A stretch of DNA of 64,000 bases from Dehalococcoidia bacterium (GTDB lineage: Bacteria; Chloroflexota; Dehalococcoidia; Lucifugimonadales; UBA3495): the NCBI GenBank assembly GCA_022451925.1, contig JAKUNL010000020.1, forward strand, positions 1 to 64,000, given 5' to 3'. This document shows positions 9,994 through 19,568 of the stretch, piece after piece. Under the pieces are notes generated by a model. That model saw nothing but the letters and a program-made list of their open reading frames with translations, was not told where the DNA came from and ran no database searches. Within the stretch, counting starts at the first letter, position 1. The number at the start of each line of letters is the position of its first letter. The position numbers and the translations under genes were made by a program.

Positions 9994-10611
9994 TTACTTA
10001 TACGGGTTGTCCCAGGTGTCTATGCCGCACACCTCTTCTAGAGGCTTTCGGGTGACCGAGCCCCATTCGCCTCGTGGGTAACCCAAAGGCATGCAATACA
10101 CAATCTCAGCGGTGTCTGGAATATGGAGAAGCCTTTTGACTCGTTCATCTACCACAGCATGCAAAGTGGCGATGGTACCGCCGATATTATGAGCACGGGC
10201 CGCCAACAGCAGGTTCTGGGCTGCAGGGATGATACCGTTGGCGCCGCCTTTGGCTAAAGCACAGATAAGAACCATCACCGGAGCATGACCAAACTCGTTG
10301 GCCAGACGCATCGCTGATCTCTGAGAATTCTTACCCGGAGGAATGTCCTCTGGCCCCATGATACCTTGGTCTTTTCGCTTGGCCCACCAGGCCTCATGAT
10401 ATAGTTCACCCAACTGCTTCCTAATGTCAGCGTCTTTCACGACTATGAAGTGCCATTGTTGTGTGTTTCCACCATTTGGGGCGCGGATGGCCGACTCCAT
10501 GATGTCGCGTATTATCTCTTCCGGGATAGGGTCGGGCTTCAGGCGACGCATAGCACGCTGCGTAAACATAGCCTCGCCAAGGGACATTTTTAACCGGTCT
10601 GCAGTGGTCAT
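9994..10611 (-). CDS. Nitroreductase family protein
   Basis: TQRAMRRLKPDPIPEEIIRDIMESAIRAPNGGNTQQWHFIVVKD. Confidence 0.92.
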   Translation of the reverse strand: MTTADRLKMSLGEAMFTQRAMRRLKPDPIPEEIIRDIMESAIRAPNGGNTQQWHFIVVKDADIRKQLGELYHEAWWAKRKDQGIMGPEDIPPGKNSQRSAMRLANEFGHAPVMVLICALAKGGANGIIPAAQNLLLAARAHNIGGTIATLHAVVDERVKRLLHIPDTAEIVYCMPLGYPRGEWGSVTRKPLEEVCGIDTWDNPYK

Positions 10612-10640
10612 TTCTCATTCTCCAAACTGAATTTATAAAC

Positions 10641-11417
10641 TTATAAGGTTTGAATAATACCGCCGGTCTTCTTCCGTAAATCTACACGTGGTTCGGCCAG
10701 AAGTCGGCCATATCCCAACAATGGTCCACTCACTCCTGCCTGGCTCAAAGCGCTCCATAGCGTGGCTGTGTGGGACGTAACAACCGGTTTGCCGATAGTA
10801 TCTTCCAGAGCCTGGGCAGCAGCCATGCCGTCATGATTCATACAACTAATGAACAATCCGTCGGCCTCATCGGCGTAGTCGCTCCAGGCGTTCATGGCAA
10901 AATCAAATATCTCTCTGGGAGCAACTGAGGCAAACCCTTCGGCGTCCTCAAATCCCATCCCCTGCATGGTTAATGCCTCTATGCCGGCATCCTTTAGGTA
11001 CGCCCGTTCAGCCGCGTGATGGCTGTCTTGGTACGGGGTTGTCACAACGACCTTCCTAAGGCCTAGGTGTTGCAGGGCCTCAGCAACAGCCAGCATGGTC
11101 GATGTTATTGGCGTGTTCCATTTCGCCTCTAGTTCCTGGCAGAACGCCCTGTCTCCTTCCATACCACGGAGGGCACCGCTAACTGTGCAACAGTAGGCTA
11201 CTGAATCAACTTTGGCACTGACCAATTCACCGACAGCCCTAGAGGCATTACTTTCCATCTCAATCAGAGCCTCAATGCCACCTCCGGTGTCCAGCATCAT
11301 ACGGCTGGTCAAGAATGCAACTCCCGGAGGGGCCGCCTTAGGGTATCTCAACTCCGAGACTGACGAAGCACTTACGACTACAAGTCCAATCTTGGTCCGC
11401 ACATCAAGCTGCTCCAT
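10641..11417 (-). CDS. Asp/Glu racemase superfamily (maleate cis-trans isomerase / arylmalonate decarboxylase-like)
   Basis: 258 aa; VDSVAYCCTVSGALRG and LFISCMNHDGM supply paired Cys positions typical of the superfamily. Confidence 0.8.
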   Translation of the reverse strand: MEQLDVRTKIGLVVVSASSVSELRYPKAAPPGVAFLTSRMMLDTGGGIEALIEMESNASRAVGELVSAKVDSVAYCCTVSGALRGMEGDRAFCQELEAKWNTPITSTMLAVAEALQHLGLRKVVVTTPYQDSHHAAERAYLKDAGIEALTMQGMGFEDAEGFASVAPREIFDFAMNAWSDYADEADGLFISCMNHDGMAAAQALEDTIGKPVVTSHTATLWSALSQAGVSGPLLGYGRLLAEPRVDLRKKTGGIIQTL

Positions 11418-11562
11418 ACGCCCTCGCTGTCTGAATTACCCACCCCAAAATCTGCACCAGGTTTCGGGTGCCAATTCTAGCACAACTCAAACTGACATAA
11501 CTGACTAAATGTCATAAGGAAACGTATATAAAGTAGCGAAGTAAATCATATGCAAACATTGT

Positions 11563-11571
11563 TGTTATAAT
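11563..11571 (+). promoter_or_regulatory. Extended -10 promoter element TGTTATAAT
   Basis: TG-n-TATAAT 50 nt upstream of the SelA-like gene, in the divergent intergenic region. Confidence 0.5.
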
Positions 11572-11620
11572 ATGCTCCACGTTTGCTCCCCACTCCTATT
11601 TAGTCTCAGGAGGCCCCATT

Positions 11621-12748
11621 TTGGACGCGATGAAAGCCTATGAACGACTGGGCGTTAAACCAGTCATTAACGCTGCAGGATCCATCACCAAGTTCGGTGG
11701 TACCAGGACCAGACCTGAGGTTCTGGAATTAATGACTGGCGCCGCCAGAATCATGGTCAACGTTGACGAACTCAATCGCAGAGCTGGAGAGGAGATTGCT
11801 CGTCTCACAGGAGCGGAAGCTGGTTTTGTCTGCAGCGGCGCTGCGGGTGGTTTAGTTCTTCAAGCAGCCGCCTGCATCGCTGGAAAAGACCCTGTCAAGA
11901 TGCGTCAACTACCCGACACAACTGGTATGAAGGACGAAATCATCATACAGAACATGCACCGATTTCCTTACGAACAAGCCTTCCGGTCGGGCGGTGGTAA
12001 GTTGGTGGAAATCGGAGACTCCCGATACTCCCACCCATGGGAGCTTGAGGGCGCTATCGGTGAAAACACTGCGGCAGTAGCTTTCCTTTGCGCGCCGTTA
12101 ACCAACAGACGAGCCATCCCACTTGGACAAGTCTGCGAAATCGCCCACAGCCGCGGGGTTCCGGTCATTGTAGATGCTGCATCGATGTTGCCTCCCAGGG
12201 CCAACCTTAAAAAATACCTAAATGAAGGCGCAGATATGGTTTCTTTCAGCGGCGGTAAAGGAATACGGGGCCCCCAGGGCACAGGTATCCTATGCGGGCG
12301 AGCTGACTTGATCGAAGCAGCCGCCGCTCATGCGAATCCGGCCCAAATGCTTGGGCGCCCGCTAAAGGTAGCAAAAGAAGAGGTACTGGGATTAGTTACG
12401 GCGCTAACCATGTTCTTGGAAGAAGATGAAGAAGCAGAGATGCGGGCTTATAGAGCACTGGCTGAGCAGGTTGTAGACGCTCTCAGTGAGATGCCAGGAC
12501 TGAAAATCAGCCTGGAACACGACGAATTTGATTACTTGATTCCCCACGCAGTAATCAAATTTAGCCCCGATTGGCACGGGCCTAGCAGAAATGAAATCGT
12601 CAAAGCGCTCGAAACAGGGGAGACCCAAATCATACTACACCAACTGGGTCAACCAGATGAAATAGCAGTTGATCCGCTTAACCTCACAGAAGAAGAAACT
12701 GCCACTGTGATTAGCCGTCTCGTTGAAGAACTAACCCGGAAGAGCTGA
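11621..12748 (+). CDS. SelA-like PLP-dependent enzyme (D-glucosaminate-6-phosphate ammonia-lyase-like)
   Basis: LGVKPVINAAGSITKFGGTRTRPEV, FSGGKGIRGPQGTGILCGRADLI (PLP Lys); TTG start after AGGAGG. Confidence 0.85.
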   Translation: MDAMKAYERLGVKPVINAAGSITKFGGTRTRPEVLELMTGAARIMVNVDELNRRAGEEIARLTGAEAGFVCSGAAGGLVLQAAACIAGKDPVKMRQLPDTTGMKDEIIIQNMHRFPYEQAFRSGGGKLVEIGDSRYSHPWELEGAIGENTAAVAFLCAPLTNRRAIPLGQVCEIAHSRGVPVIVDAASMLPPRANLKKYLNEGADMVSFSGGKGIRGPQGTGILCGRADLIEAAAAHANPAQMLGRPLKVAKEEVLGLVTALTMFLEEDEEAEMRAYRALAEQVVDALSEMPGLKISLEHDEFDYLIPHAVIKFSPDWHGPSRNEIVKALETGETQIILHQLGQPDEIAVDPLNLTEEETATVISRLVEELTRKS

Positions 12749-12799
12749 CCTGATAACAGATCCTATTCATACCAAAACTTATGCCCATAGGAGAAATCA

Positions 12800-13831
12800 A
12801 TGGCCATCAAGATCGACCTTCGAGTACCCCCATGCAAACCCCTGCCTGAAATCACAGACTTTGTTAGTAAATGCGAGGACGCTGGATTCGACGGAGTAGG
12901 TTTGTTGGATTCCCAGATGCTGGAGCGGGATGTGTTTGTCTCGATGGCCCATGCATTAATGAACACGAAGTCCATAAATGTCGCATCGGCCGTGACCAAT
13001 CCTGTGACCAGACACCCATCTGTGCTGGCATCTGCGGCCTCAACCTTAGCCGAAGTGGCGCCCGGCCGGGCCAAGATCTGGATAGGGCGTGGATACAGCT
13101 CCGCCAATGTGGTTGGCATTCCACCGGCCACCGTACGCCAGATGCGAGATGCAGTAGTCACCATGAAGTCGTTGATGGATGGAGAAGAGTTAGATTTTGG
13201 AACCATAACAAGCCGAATGAAACACGGCGGCGGAGAGACAACGCCTGTCTATATCGCTGCTACCGGCCCAAAAGTTATGAGAGTGGCAGGTGAAGTGGCT
13301 GACGGAGCTGTTTTGATGACTGGGATACACCCAGATCAGGTGGCAAAATCCCGGGAGTTGATTTTTGATGGGGCCCGCGCAGCAGGAAGAGACCCTGATG
13401 ATATTGAAACCATCTATACCTGTACCACTATCATTCGCGACGATCTTAAAGAAGCCAGGGAAGTTGCCCGTCCTCTAGCGGTGGCCAGATTGATGCAACC
13501 CACTTATAAGCGGTGGTTGAAAGCCGCCGGTATGGATTTCTCCGAATTTGAACTACCTCGCGGTCTCTGGGACCTGTACCCAGATGTACCCCATGCAGAA
13601 GACTGGGAAAAGGCCAAAGAGTTGTGCGCTTTTCTACCCGACGACGCTCTAGGGCAATTGTGCGACAGTATGGGTCTGATTGGAACACCTGAATACTGCG
13701 CCGAACGGATCAAGAAGGCCGAACAGGCCGGCATGGAACACATTTATCTAATGACCGACCAATCTTACGAATTCCCGACAGGAGAACTACATGCATTCAG
13801 AGATAAGATATTCCCTGCACTGGGCAGATGA
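12800..13831 (+). CDS. LLM-class flavin/F420-dependent oxidoreductase
   Basis: 343 aa with DAGFDGVGLLDSQ, VASAVTNPVTRHPSVLASAASTLAEVAPGRAKIWIGRG. Confidence 0.88.
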   Translation: MAIKIDLRVPPCKPLPEITDFVSKCEDAGFDGVGLLDSQMLERDVFVSMAHALMNTKSINVASAVTNPVTRHPSVLASAASTLAEVAPGRAKIWIGRGYSSANVVGIPPATVRQMRDAVVTMKSLMDGEELDFGTITSRMKHGGGETTPVYIAATGPKVMRVAGEVADGAVLMTGIHPDQVAKSRELIFDGARAAGRDPDDIETIYTCTTIIRDDLKEAREVARPLAVARLMQPTYKRWLKAAGMDFSEFELPRGLWDLYPDVPHAEDWEKAKELCAFLPDDALGQLCDSMGLIGTPEYCAERIKKAEQAGMEHIYLMTDQSYEFPTGELHAFRDKIFPALGR

Positions 13832-14046
13832 CATTAGAAGATTTAATACCTTATAAAATAACTACTAGTCGCTGATTCTTCCCCATTAGCCATCAAAGAA
13901 TCACTAGTGACATTGCGCCCTTGGTTCGCTAACATTACCTGTGGATTCCGGTCCCTTTCAAAAAATGAGTATAAAGGCAGGTTATCCTGCTCTCTTGCGA
14001 TCTCAATCTGACGATTTCGCCCTGCCGACCTTTAGGGGGTTTCACC

Positions 14047-16050
14047 TTGGCCGACCAGTCCTTGGACCAACTCTGTATTAACACCATTCGATTTCTGGCC
14101 ATCGACACAGTCCAGCGTGCAAAATCAGGCCATCCCGGCGCTCCCATGGGGCAAGCCGATATGGCTTATACCCTCTGGGACCGGTTTCTTTCGCACAACC
14201 CTGCCGACCCGGGTTGGCCCAACCGAGATCGCTTTATACTTTCACCCGGACACGCATCGGCCTTGCTATATACCCTGCTTCACCTAACCGGTTACGACCT
14301 CCCAATGGAAGAACTCAAGCAGTTCCGACAATGGGATAGCAAAACTCCAGGGCACCCTGAGTTCGGTGCTACTCCAGGTGTTGAAGCCACTACCGGCCCT
14401 TTGGGTCAGGGCTTCGGCAACGCGGTTGGAATGGCTCTAACAGAACGTTGGCTGGCGAGTCGGTTCAATCAACCCAAGCACGAAATCATTGACCATTACA
14501 CCTACGCAATAGTTTCCGACGGCGATCTTCAAGAGGGCATAGCCTCAGAAGCCGCATCCATGGCCGGTACCATGGGATTGGGCAAGCTGATCATGCTCTA
14601 CGATGACAATGGCATATCAATTGAAGGTGGAACTGACGTCACATTTGGAGAAAACGTTGCAAAACGCTTCGAGTCCTACGATTGGCATGTTATCGGTACC
14701 ATTGATGGAACGGACGTGGAATCTATATCTTCTGCCATTACCACCGCCAAGGCCGAGACTGGAAAGCCCAGTATCATAATCTGTCGAACAGTCATCGGTC
14801 ACGGTAGCCCCAACAAGGCAGGCAAGGCATCGGCCCACGGAGATCCCTTGGGTGACGATGAGATTTCCCTAACCCGAGAAAACCTCAACTGGGAATTCGG
14901 CGAATCGTTCACTGTGCCCAAGGAAGCCGGAGACCATCTTGGATTGGCAGCGGCAAGGGGCCAGGCAAAGCAAGACGAATGGCACGCAGCCTTTGCCGAG
15001 TATCGGAAGGCATTTCCTGACGAAGCACAGCAGCTTGACGATTCTCTTTCTGGGAAATTACCGGCGAACTGGGAAGATGGACTGATTGGATTGTTTGAAA
15101 CCGCAGACCCCATCGCCACTCGGTCGGCTTCAGGCGTGGTAATGAATGCCATCTCAAAAGGTTTACCCGCATTCATCGGTGGCTCTGCTGACCTAGCCCC
15201 CTCAACTAGAACCGCCTTGGATGAGCGAGGTCAAATTGGACCAGGGGAGTTTTCAGGCCATAACCTGCACTTTGGAGTAAGAGAGCACGCTATGGGCGCA
15301 GTCGCCAACGGCATGGCCTTACACGGCGGTGCGATTCCATATACCGCGACGTTCTTAGTATTCTCCGACTACATGCGCCCATCCATACGTTTAGGCGCCC
15401 TTATGGGCCAGCAGGTCATTTACGTCTTCACACATGACTCCATCGGCGTCGGAGAGGATGGTCCAACTCACCAGCCCATCGAGCATCTGATGTCGCTTCG
15501 GAAGATCCCCGGCCTTGTGGTCAGCCGACCAGCAGACGCTACCGAGACAGTTGAAGCTTGGCGCGCCGCCATAGCTCGAAGAGACGGCCCTACTGTTATG
15601 GCTTATACCCGTCAGAACTTACCGATACTAGACCGCTCCGAACTAGCCCCTGCTTCCGGTGTATTAAAGGGGGCTTACACTCTTTGGGAAAGCAGTAATT
15701 CCCCTCAGGTAATAATCATCGCTACGGGGTCGGAAGTGCATATCGCACTTGAATCCGGAAAAAAGTTGTCAGAAGAAGGTATCGCTACCAGAGTGGTTTC
15801 CATGCCATCTTGCGAGTTATTTGATGAGCAAACCAAGGAGTACCGCGACCAAGTGCTCCCACCGTCAATTCGTGCAAGGGTGTCAGTCGAGGCGGGCTCC
15901 ACGAAGGGCTGGGAGCGATATGTTGGCTTGGATGGCGCATCCGTTGGCATGAATAGCTATGGTGCCTCTGCACCAGCCGGTATCCTCTACGAGAAATTCG
16001 GCATAACCGCAGAGAAAGTAGCAGCCGAAGCGCGAAAGTTGGTTACATAA
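14047..16050 (+). CDS. tkt: Transketolase
   Basis: 667 aa; [75 protein letters not shown] start. Confidence 0.97.
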   Translation: MADQSLDQLCINTIRFLAIDTVQRAKSGHPGAPMGQADMAYTLWDRFLSHNPADPGWPNRDRFILSPGHASALLYTLLHLTGYDLPMEELKQFRQWDSKTPGHPEFGATPGVEATTGPLGQGFGNAVGMALTERWLASRFNQPKHEIIDHYTYAIVSDGDLQEGIASEAASMAGTMGLGKLIMLYDDNGISIEGGTDVTFGENVAKRFESYDWHVIGTIDGTDVESISSAITTAKAETGKPSIIICRTVIGHGSPNKAGKASAHGDPLGDDEISLTRENLNWEFGESFTVPKEAGDHLGLAAARGQAKQDEWHAAFAEYRKAFPDEAQQLDDSLSGKLPANWEDGLIGLFETADPIATRSASGVVMNAISKGLPAFIGGSADLAPSTRTALDERGQIGPGEFSGHNLHFGVREHAMGAVANGMALHGGAIPYTATFLVFSDYMRPSIRLGALMGQQVIYVFTHDSIGVGEDGPTHQPIEHLMSLRKIPGLVVSRPADATETVEAWRAAIARRDGPTVMAYTRQNLPILDRSELAPASGVLKGAYTLWESSNSPQVIIIATGSEVHIALESGKKLSEEGIATRVVSMPSCELFDEQTKEYRDQVLPPSIRARVSVEAGSTKGWERYVGLDGASVGMNSYGASAPAGILYEKFGITAEKVAAEARKLVT

Positions 16051-16203
16051 CCAATCGTCTCGATAGAAGTTGGTGGCGGCGGCAACCCTCCTGGGATTCA
16101 TCGACGCAGGCCCATTTAAAACAAATGGGAGGCATTTTCTATTTACCTTTCTAACATTAAATTTTACTTATTAGCCTTTTTGGCTACCTTAGGAGTATAA
16201 CCA

Positions 16204-17118
16204 TTGGAACTGGGAATGATTGGTTTAGGTAGAATGGGCGGAAATATGGCCCAGAGATTGGTCGCAGGTGGACATAGGGTCGTGACTTATGACAAAGACT
16301 CTAAGGCAGTAGGGGCGAGTTGTGAGTTCGGAAGCGAAGGGGCAACGTCATTAAATGACGTTGTATCTAAACTGGAATCCCCAAGGACGATCTGGCTGAT
16401 GCTCCCACCAGGACAGCCTACTGAGGACACATTGGGCTACCTGGCCAATATGCTTAAGCCGGGCGATACCGTCCTAGACGGAGGCAACGCCAACTACAAA
16501 GACAGCATGCGGCGCAGCGAAAAACTAGCTGCCCAAGGGATTGATTTCATAGACGTCGGCACCAGCGGGGGTATCTGGGGTCTAACCGATGGATACTCTT
16601 TAATGGTCGGAGGAGACGAAGCCGCCGTTAAGCGATTGGAACCGATTTTCCACACACTATCTCCCAGCCCTGACAAAGGGTACAGTAGGGTCGGTCCCAG
16701 TGGCTCAGGCCATTTCACGAAGATGGTGCATAACGGTGTGGAATACGGTCTGATGCAGGCTTACGCTGAAGGATTTGAAATGCTGGCTGCCAAGGAAGAA
16801 TTTAACCTAGACTTACCGTCCATAGCAGAAACTTGGCGTTATGGGAGTGTAGTGAGGTCTTGGTTGTTAGATCTCGCGGCCGACGCCCTAAAGGAAGACC
16901 CGACGCTAAAGTCATTAGACTCATACGTCGAGGACTCCGGGGAAGGGCGTTGGGCAGTAGAAGAATCTGTCGAACTAGCGGTGCCAATCCCGGTGATAAC
17001 GTTATCGCTGCAGGCTAGATTCCGTTCCAGACAGAAACAACCCTTTGGAGGACGTCTACTGGCAGCGCTGAGGAACCAGTTTGGCGGGCATGATGTCCGC
17101 AAATCCGGTAGCAGTTAA
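16204..17118 (+). CDS. gnd: 6-phosphogluconate dehydrogenase, decarboxylating, short (about 300 aa) type
   Basis: LGMIGLGRMGGNMAQRLVAGGHRV, DVGTSGGIWGLTDGYSLMVGGD, HFTKMVHNGVEYGLMQAYAEGFE; TTG start. Confidence 0.93.
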   Translation: MELGMIGLGRMGGNMAQRLVAGGHRVVTYDKDSKAVGASCEFGSEGATSLNDVVSKLESPRTIWLMLPPGQPTEDTLGYLANMLKPGDTVLDGGNANYKDSMRRSEKLAAQGIDFIDVGTSGGIWGLTDGYSLMVGGDEAAVKRLEPIFHTLSPSPDKGYSRVGPSGSGHFTKMVHNGVEYGLMQAYAEGFEMLAAKEEFNLDLPSIAETWRYGSVVRSWLLDLAADALKEDPTLKSLDSYVEDSGEGRWAVEESVELAVPIPVITLSLQARFRSRQKQPFGGRLLAALRNQFGGHDVRKSGSS

Positions 17119-17201
17119 CTCATTAGGACAAAGTATCAGCAAAACATTTTCTTTCGCATTACCTTTGCCCAGCGGACCCAGTATATTGGAAATTTGAAGA
17201 A

Positions 17202-17218
17202 AGTATGGATTCCATACT
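17202..17218. promoter_or_regulatory. 17-bp odd-centred perfect palindrome AGTATGGA-T-TCCATACT
   Basis: 8-bp perfect arms in the intergenic region 5' of the hydantoinase genes. Confidence 0.45.
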
Positions 17219-17347
17219 ACTTTTATTAAACGAACTGGTAACAAATGTGATGGGCTTCCCTGATTTCATCGGTGAGAAGAACGATCTAGGGCAGAGAAGC
17301 TGATTGAACTTTAAATACAATCTCTATTTGGCAGTCCTTCTGCGCTC

Positions 17348-19504
17348 TTGCCTTCAAATTCTGGTCACAGTATCATGCCAAACAAGCAATTTAGTGAGAG
17401 TAACCGCGTGCAGACATTCCGCGTAGGCGTAGATATTGGCGGCACATTTACAGACATAGTATTCCTCGGAGATAACGGGCAGATTCTTGCCAGAAAGATC
17501 GCTAGCACACCTCACGATTACAGTGAGGCAGTACTTAATGGAATCAAAAACGGTGTGGCGGAACTCGGTATAGACGCTGTCAATGTTTCTGAGGTTAGCC
17601 ACGGGTTCACTGTAGCTACCAATGCCATAATCGAGCAAAAAGGCGCCAAGACCGCTCTGATTACCACAGAAGGATTCAGGGATGTATTGGAATTCCGTCG
17701 CAACCGGATTCCACGCCTTTATGATCTCAACTATGAGAAACCCCCACCGTTGGTTAAACGCCAGTTCCGGTTGGAGGTTGGCGAACGTCTAAATTCCAGA
17801 GGAGAGGTATTACGACCTCTAGAAATCTCCGACGTCGATCGGGCCGTGGAATACATCTTGGACAACAGGGTCGAGTCTGTAGCTGTCTGTCTGATACATT
17901 CCTACGCCAATCCTGAGCATGAGCAATACATTGCAAAAGTCTTGACGGAAAAAGCCCCTAACGTCAATCTGACCTTATCATCTGAATTACTCCCTGAGAT
18001 GAAGGAATACGAGCGTACCAGCACTACAGTGATCAACTGTTACGTCCGGCCTGTGGTCGAAAACTACCTAACCCGACTTACAGATGGTCTCACAGAAATG
18101 GGAGTCTCCGTCCCGTTGTCAGTAATGCAGTCGAACGGAGGGCTAGCAACATCATCCATCGCTAAAGACCGTCCTGTCTACTGTATAGAATCCGGTCCCG
18201 CTGCAGGTGTAGTAGGTGCCTTTCACCTAGGCAAGCGCTTGAACATACCAAGTCTGATGACGCTTGACATGGGCGGCACTACAGCTAAGGCCTCAATCAT
18301 TGAAGAAGGAGAAATGCTTCAAGCCCCCGAGTACGAAGTCGGCGGTGAGGTCAGCGTGGGCCACAGGCTGCTGCGCGGCTCCGGGCATATACTGCGAGTA
18401 CCAGCAATAGACTTGGCTGAAGTGGGTGCCGGTGGCGGTAGCATCGCCGCAGTGGACCGTAGTGGGTCCCTACGAGTCGGCCCACAGAGCTCAGGCGCTT
18501 TCCCAGGACCAGCCTGCTACCGCCTCGGCGGCCTAGATGCAACAGTTACCGACGCCAATGTGTTGTTGGGTTTCTTACACCAGAAACACCTACTGTCGGG
18601 CACATTTGAGATTGATGCCGAATTAGCCCGTAAGGCTATATCTGATAACGTGGCCAGGCCTCTGAACATGACCGACGTTGAAGCCGCCTATGGCATCCAC
18701 ACTTTGGTTAATTCCAACATGGGCCGGGCTTTACGAGCCGTTTCGAGTGAGAGAGGACGCGACCCTAGGCGATTCGACCTAATGACCTTTGGCGGCAGCG
18801 GCCCCGTCCATGCCGTGGGGTTGGCTGAGATGCTCGACATTTCCAGGGTAGTCGTTCCACCATTTCCTGGGGTGTTCAGCTCATTTGGCCTATTAGTGGC
18901 AGACGTTGAACACCATTTTGTCCAGACATATTTCAAGACATTTGAACGGATGGACATCACTGCCTTGTCTGAATTGCTCAACGGACTCTGGGAGCAAGGA
19001 CGCTCGCAGCTCAGAGCTGAAGGCTTTGACGACAACCACCATGAAATCATCACTCAAATGGACATGAAATACGAAGGACAAGTCTCAGACTTAACCATCC
19101 CGTTTTCAGCGGGCGAGGTCGACAGTGAATCAATGAATTCGGTAGCCAAGGCATTTGACGATGAACACGAACGAAGTTTTGGCTACAGCAGCCCTGGCAC
19201 CGGCTACCAATTAGTTAACGTTAGAGTGATTGCACGTGGACTTCCAGAAGTGCCAAGGATGCCGGGGCAACTGGAGTTGTCTGATACCTCTAACGGCTAC
19301 TCTAGCGACGCTCAACGTGATGTTTACTTTGGCACTAACCACGGGTGGTTAAGCGTGCCTATTGTTAACCGCAAAACCCTGACTGGCGATACGACAAAGG
19401 GCCCTCTAATAGTAGAGGAATATGACTCAACCACCGTGGTGGCGCCAGGCTGGAACGCTACGGCCGACCAATGGAGCAACATCATCTTAGAAAAAGACGA
19501 ATAG
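17348..19504 (+). CDS. hyuA: Hydantoinase/oxoprolinase family subunit A
   Basis: FRVGVDIGGTFTDIVFL, VSHGFTVATNAIIEQKGAKTALITTEGFRDVLEFRR, LMTLDMGGTTAKASI; true start may be 17374 or 17409. Confidence 0.93.
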   Translation: MPSNSGHSIMPNKQFSESNRVQTFRVGVDIGGTFTDIVFLGDNGQILARKIASTPHDYSEAVLNGIKNGVAELGIDAVNVSEVSHGFTVATNAIIEQKGAKTALITTEGFRDVLEFRRNRIPRLYDLNYEKPPPLVKRQFRLEVGERLNSRGEVLRPLEISDVDRAVEYILDNRVESVAVCLIHSYANPEHEQYIAKVLTEKAPNVNLTLSSELLPEMKEYERTSTTVINCYVRPVVENYLTRLTDGLTEMGVSVPLSVMQSNGGLATSSIAKDRPVYCIESGPAAGVVGAFHLGKRLNIPSLMTLDMGGTTAKASIIEEGEMLQAPEYEVGGEVSVGHRLLRGSGHILRVPAIDLAEVGAGGGSIAAVDRSGSLRVGPQSSGAFPGPACYRLGGLDATVTDANVLLGFLHQKHLLSGTFEIDAELARKAISDNVARPLNMTDVEAAYGIHTLVNSNMGRALRAVSSERGRDPRRFDLMTFGGSGPVHAVGLAEMLDISRVVVPPFPGVFSSFGLLVADVEHHFVQTYFKTFERMDITALSELLNGLWEQGRSQLRAEGFDDNHHEIITQMDMKYEGQVSDLTIPFSAGEVDSESMNSVAKAFDDEHERSFGYSSPGTGYQLVNVRVIARGLPEVPRMPGQLELSDTSNGYSSDAQRDVYFGTNHGWLSVPIVNRKTLTGDTTKGPLIVEEYDSTTVVAPGWNATADQWSNIILEKDE

Positions 19505-19568
19505 TCAATGGGAATCGAAACACCAAGTATCAAAGGATTTACCACCCATCCTGCTACTTCAGCAACAT

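Noticed and set aside
11621-12748. Bona fide selenocysteine synthase SelA
   Set aside because: At 375 aa it is short for SelA, and no selB, selC or selD is visible; the SelA-like ammonia-lyase group fits better.
16111-16129. CCCATTT-aaaac-AAATGGG hairpin after transketolase as a terminator
   Set aside because: Stem is short and AT-rich and is not followed by a clear U-tract.
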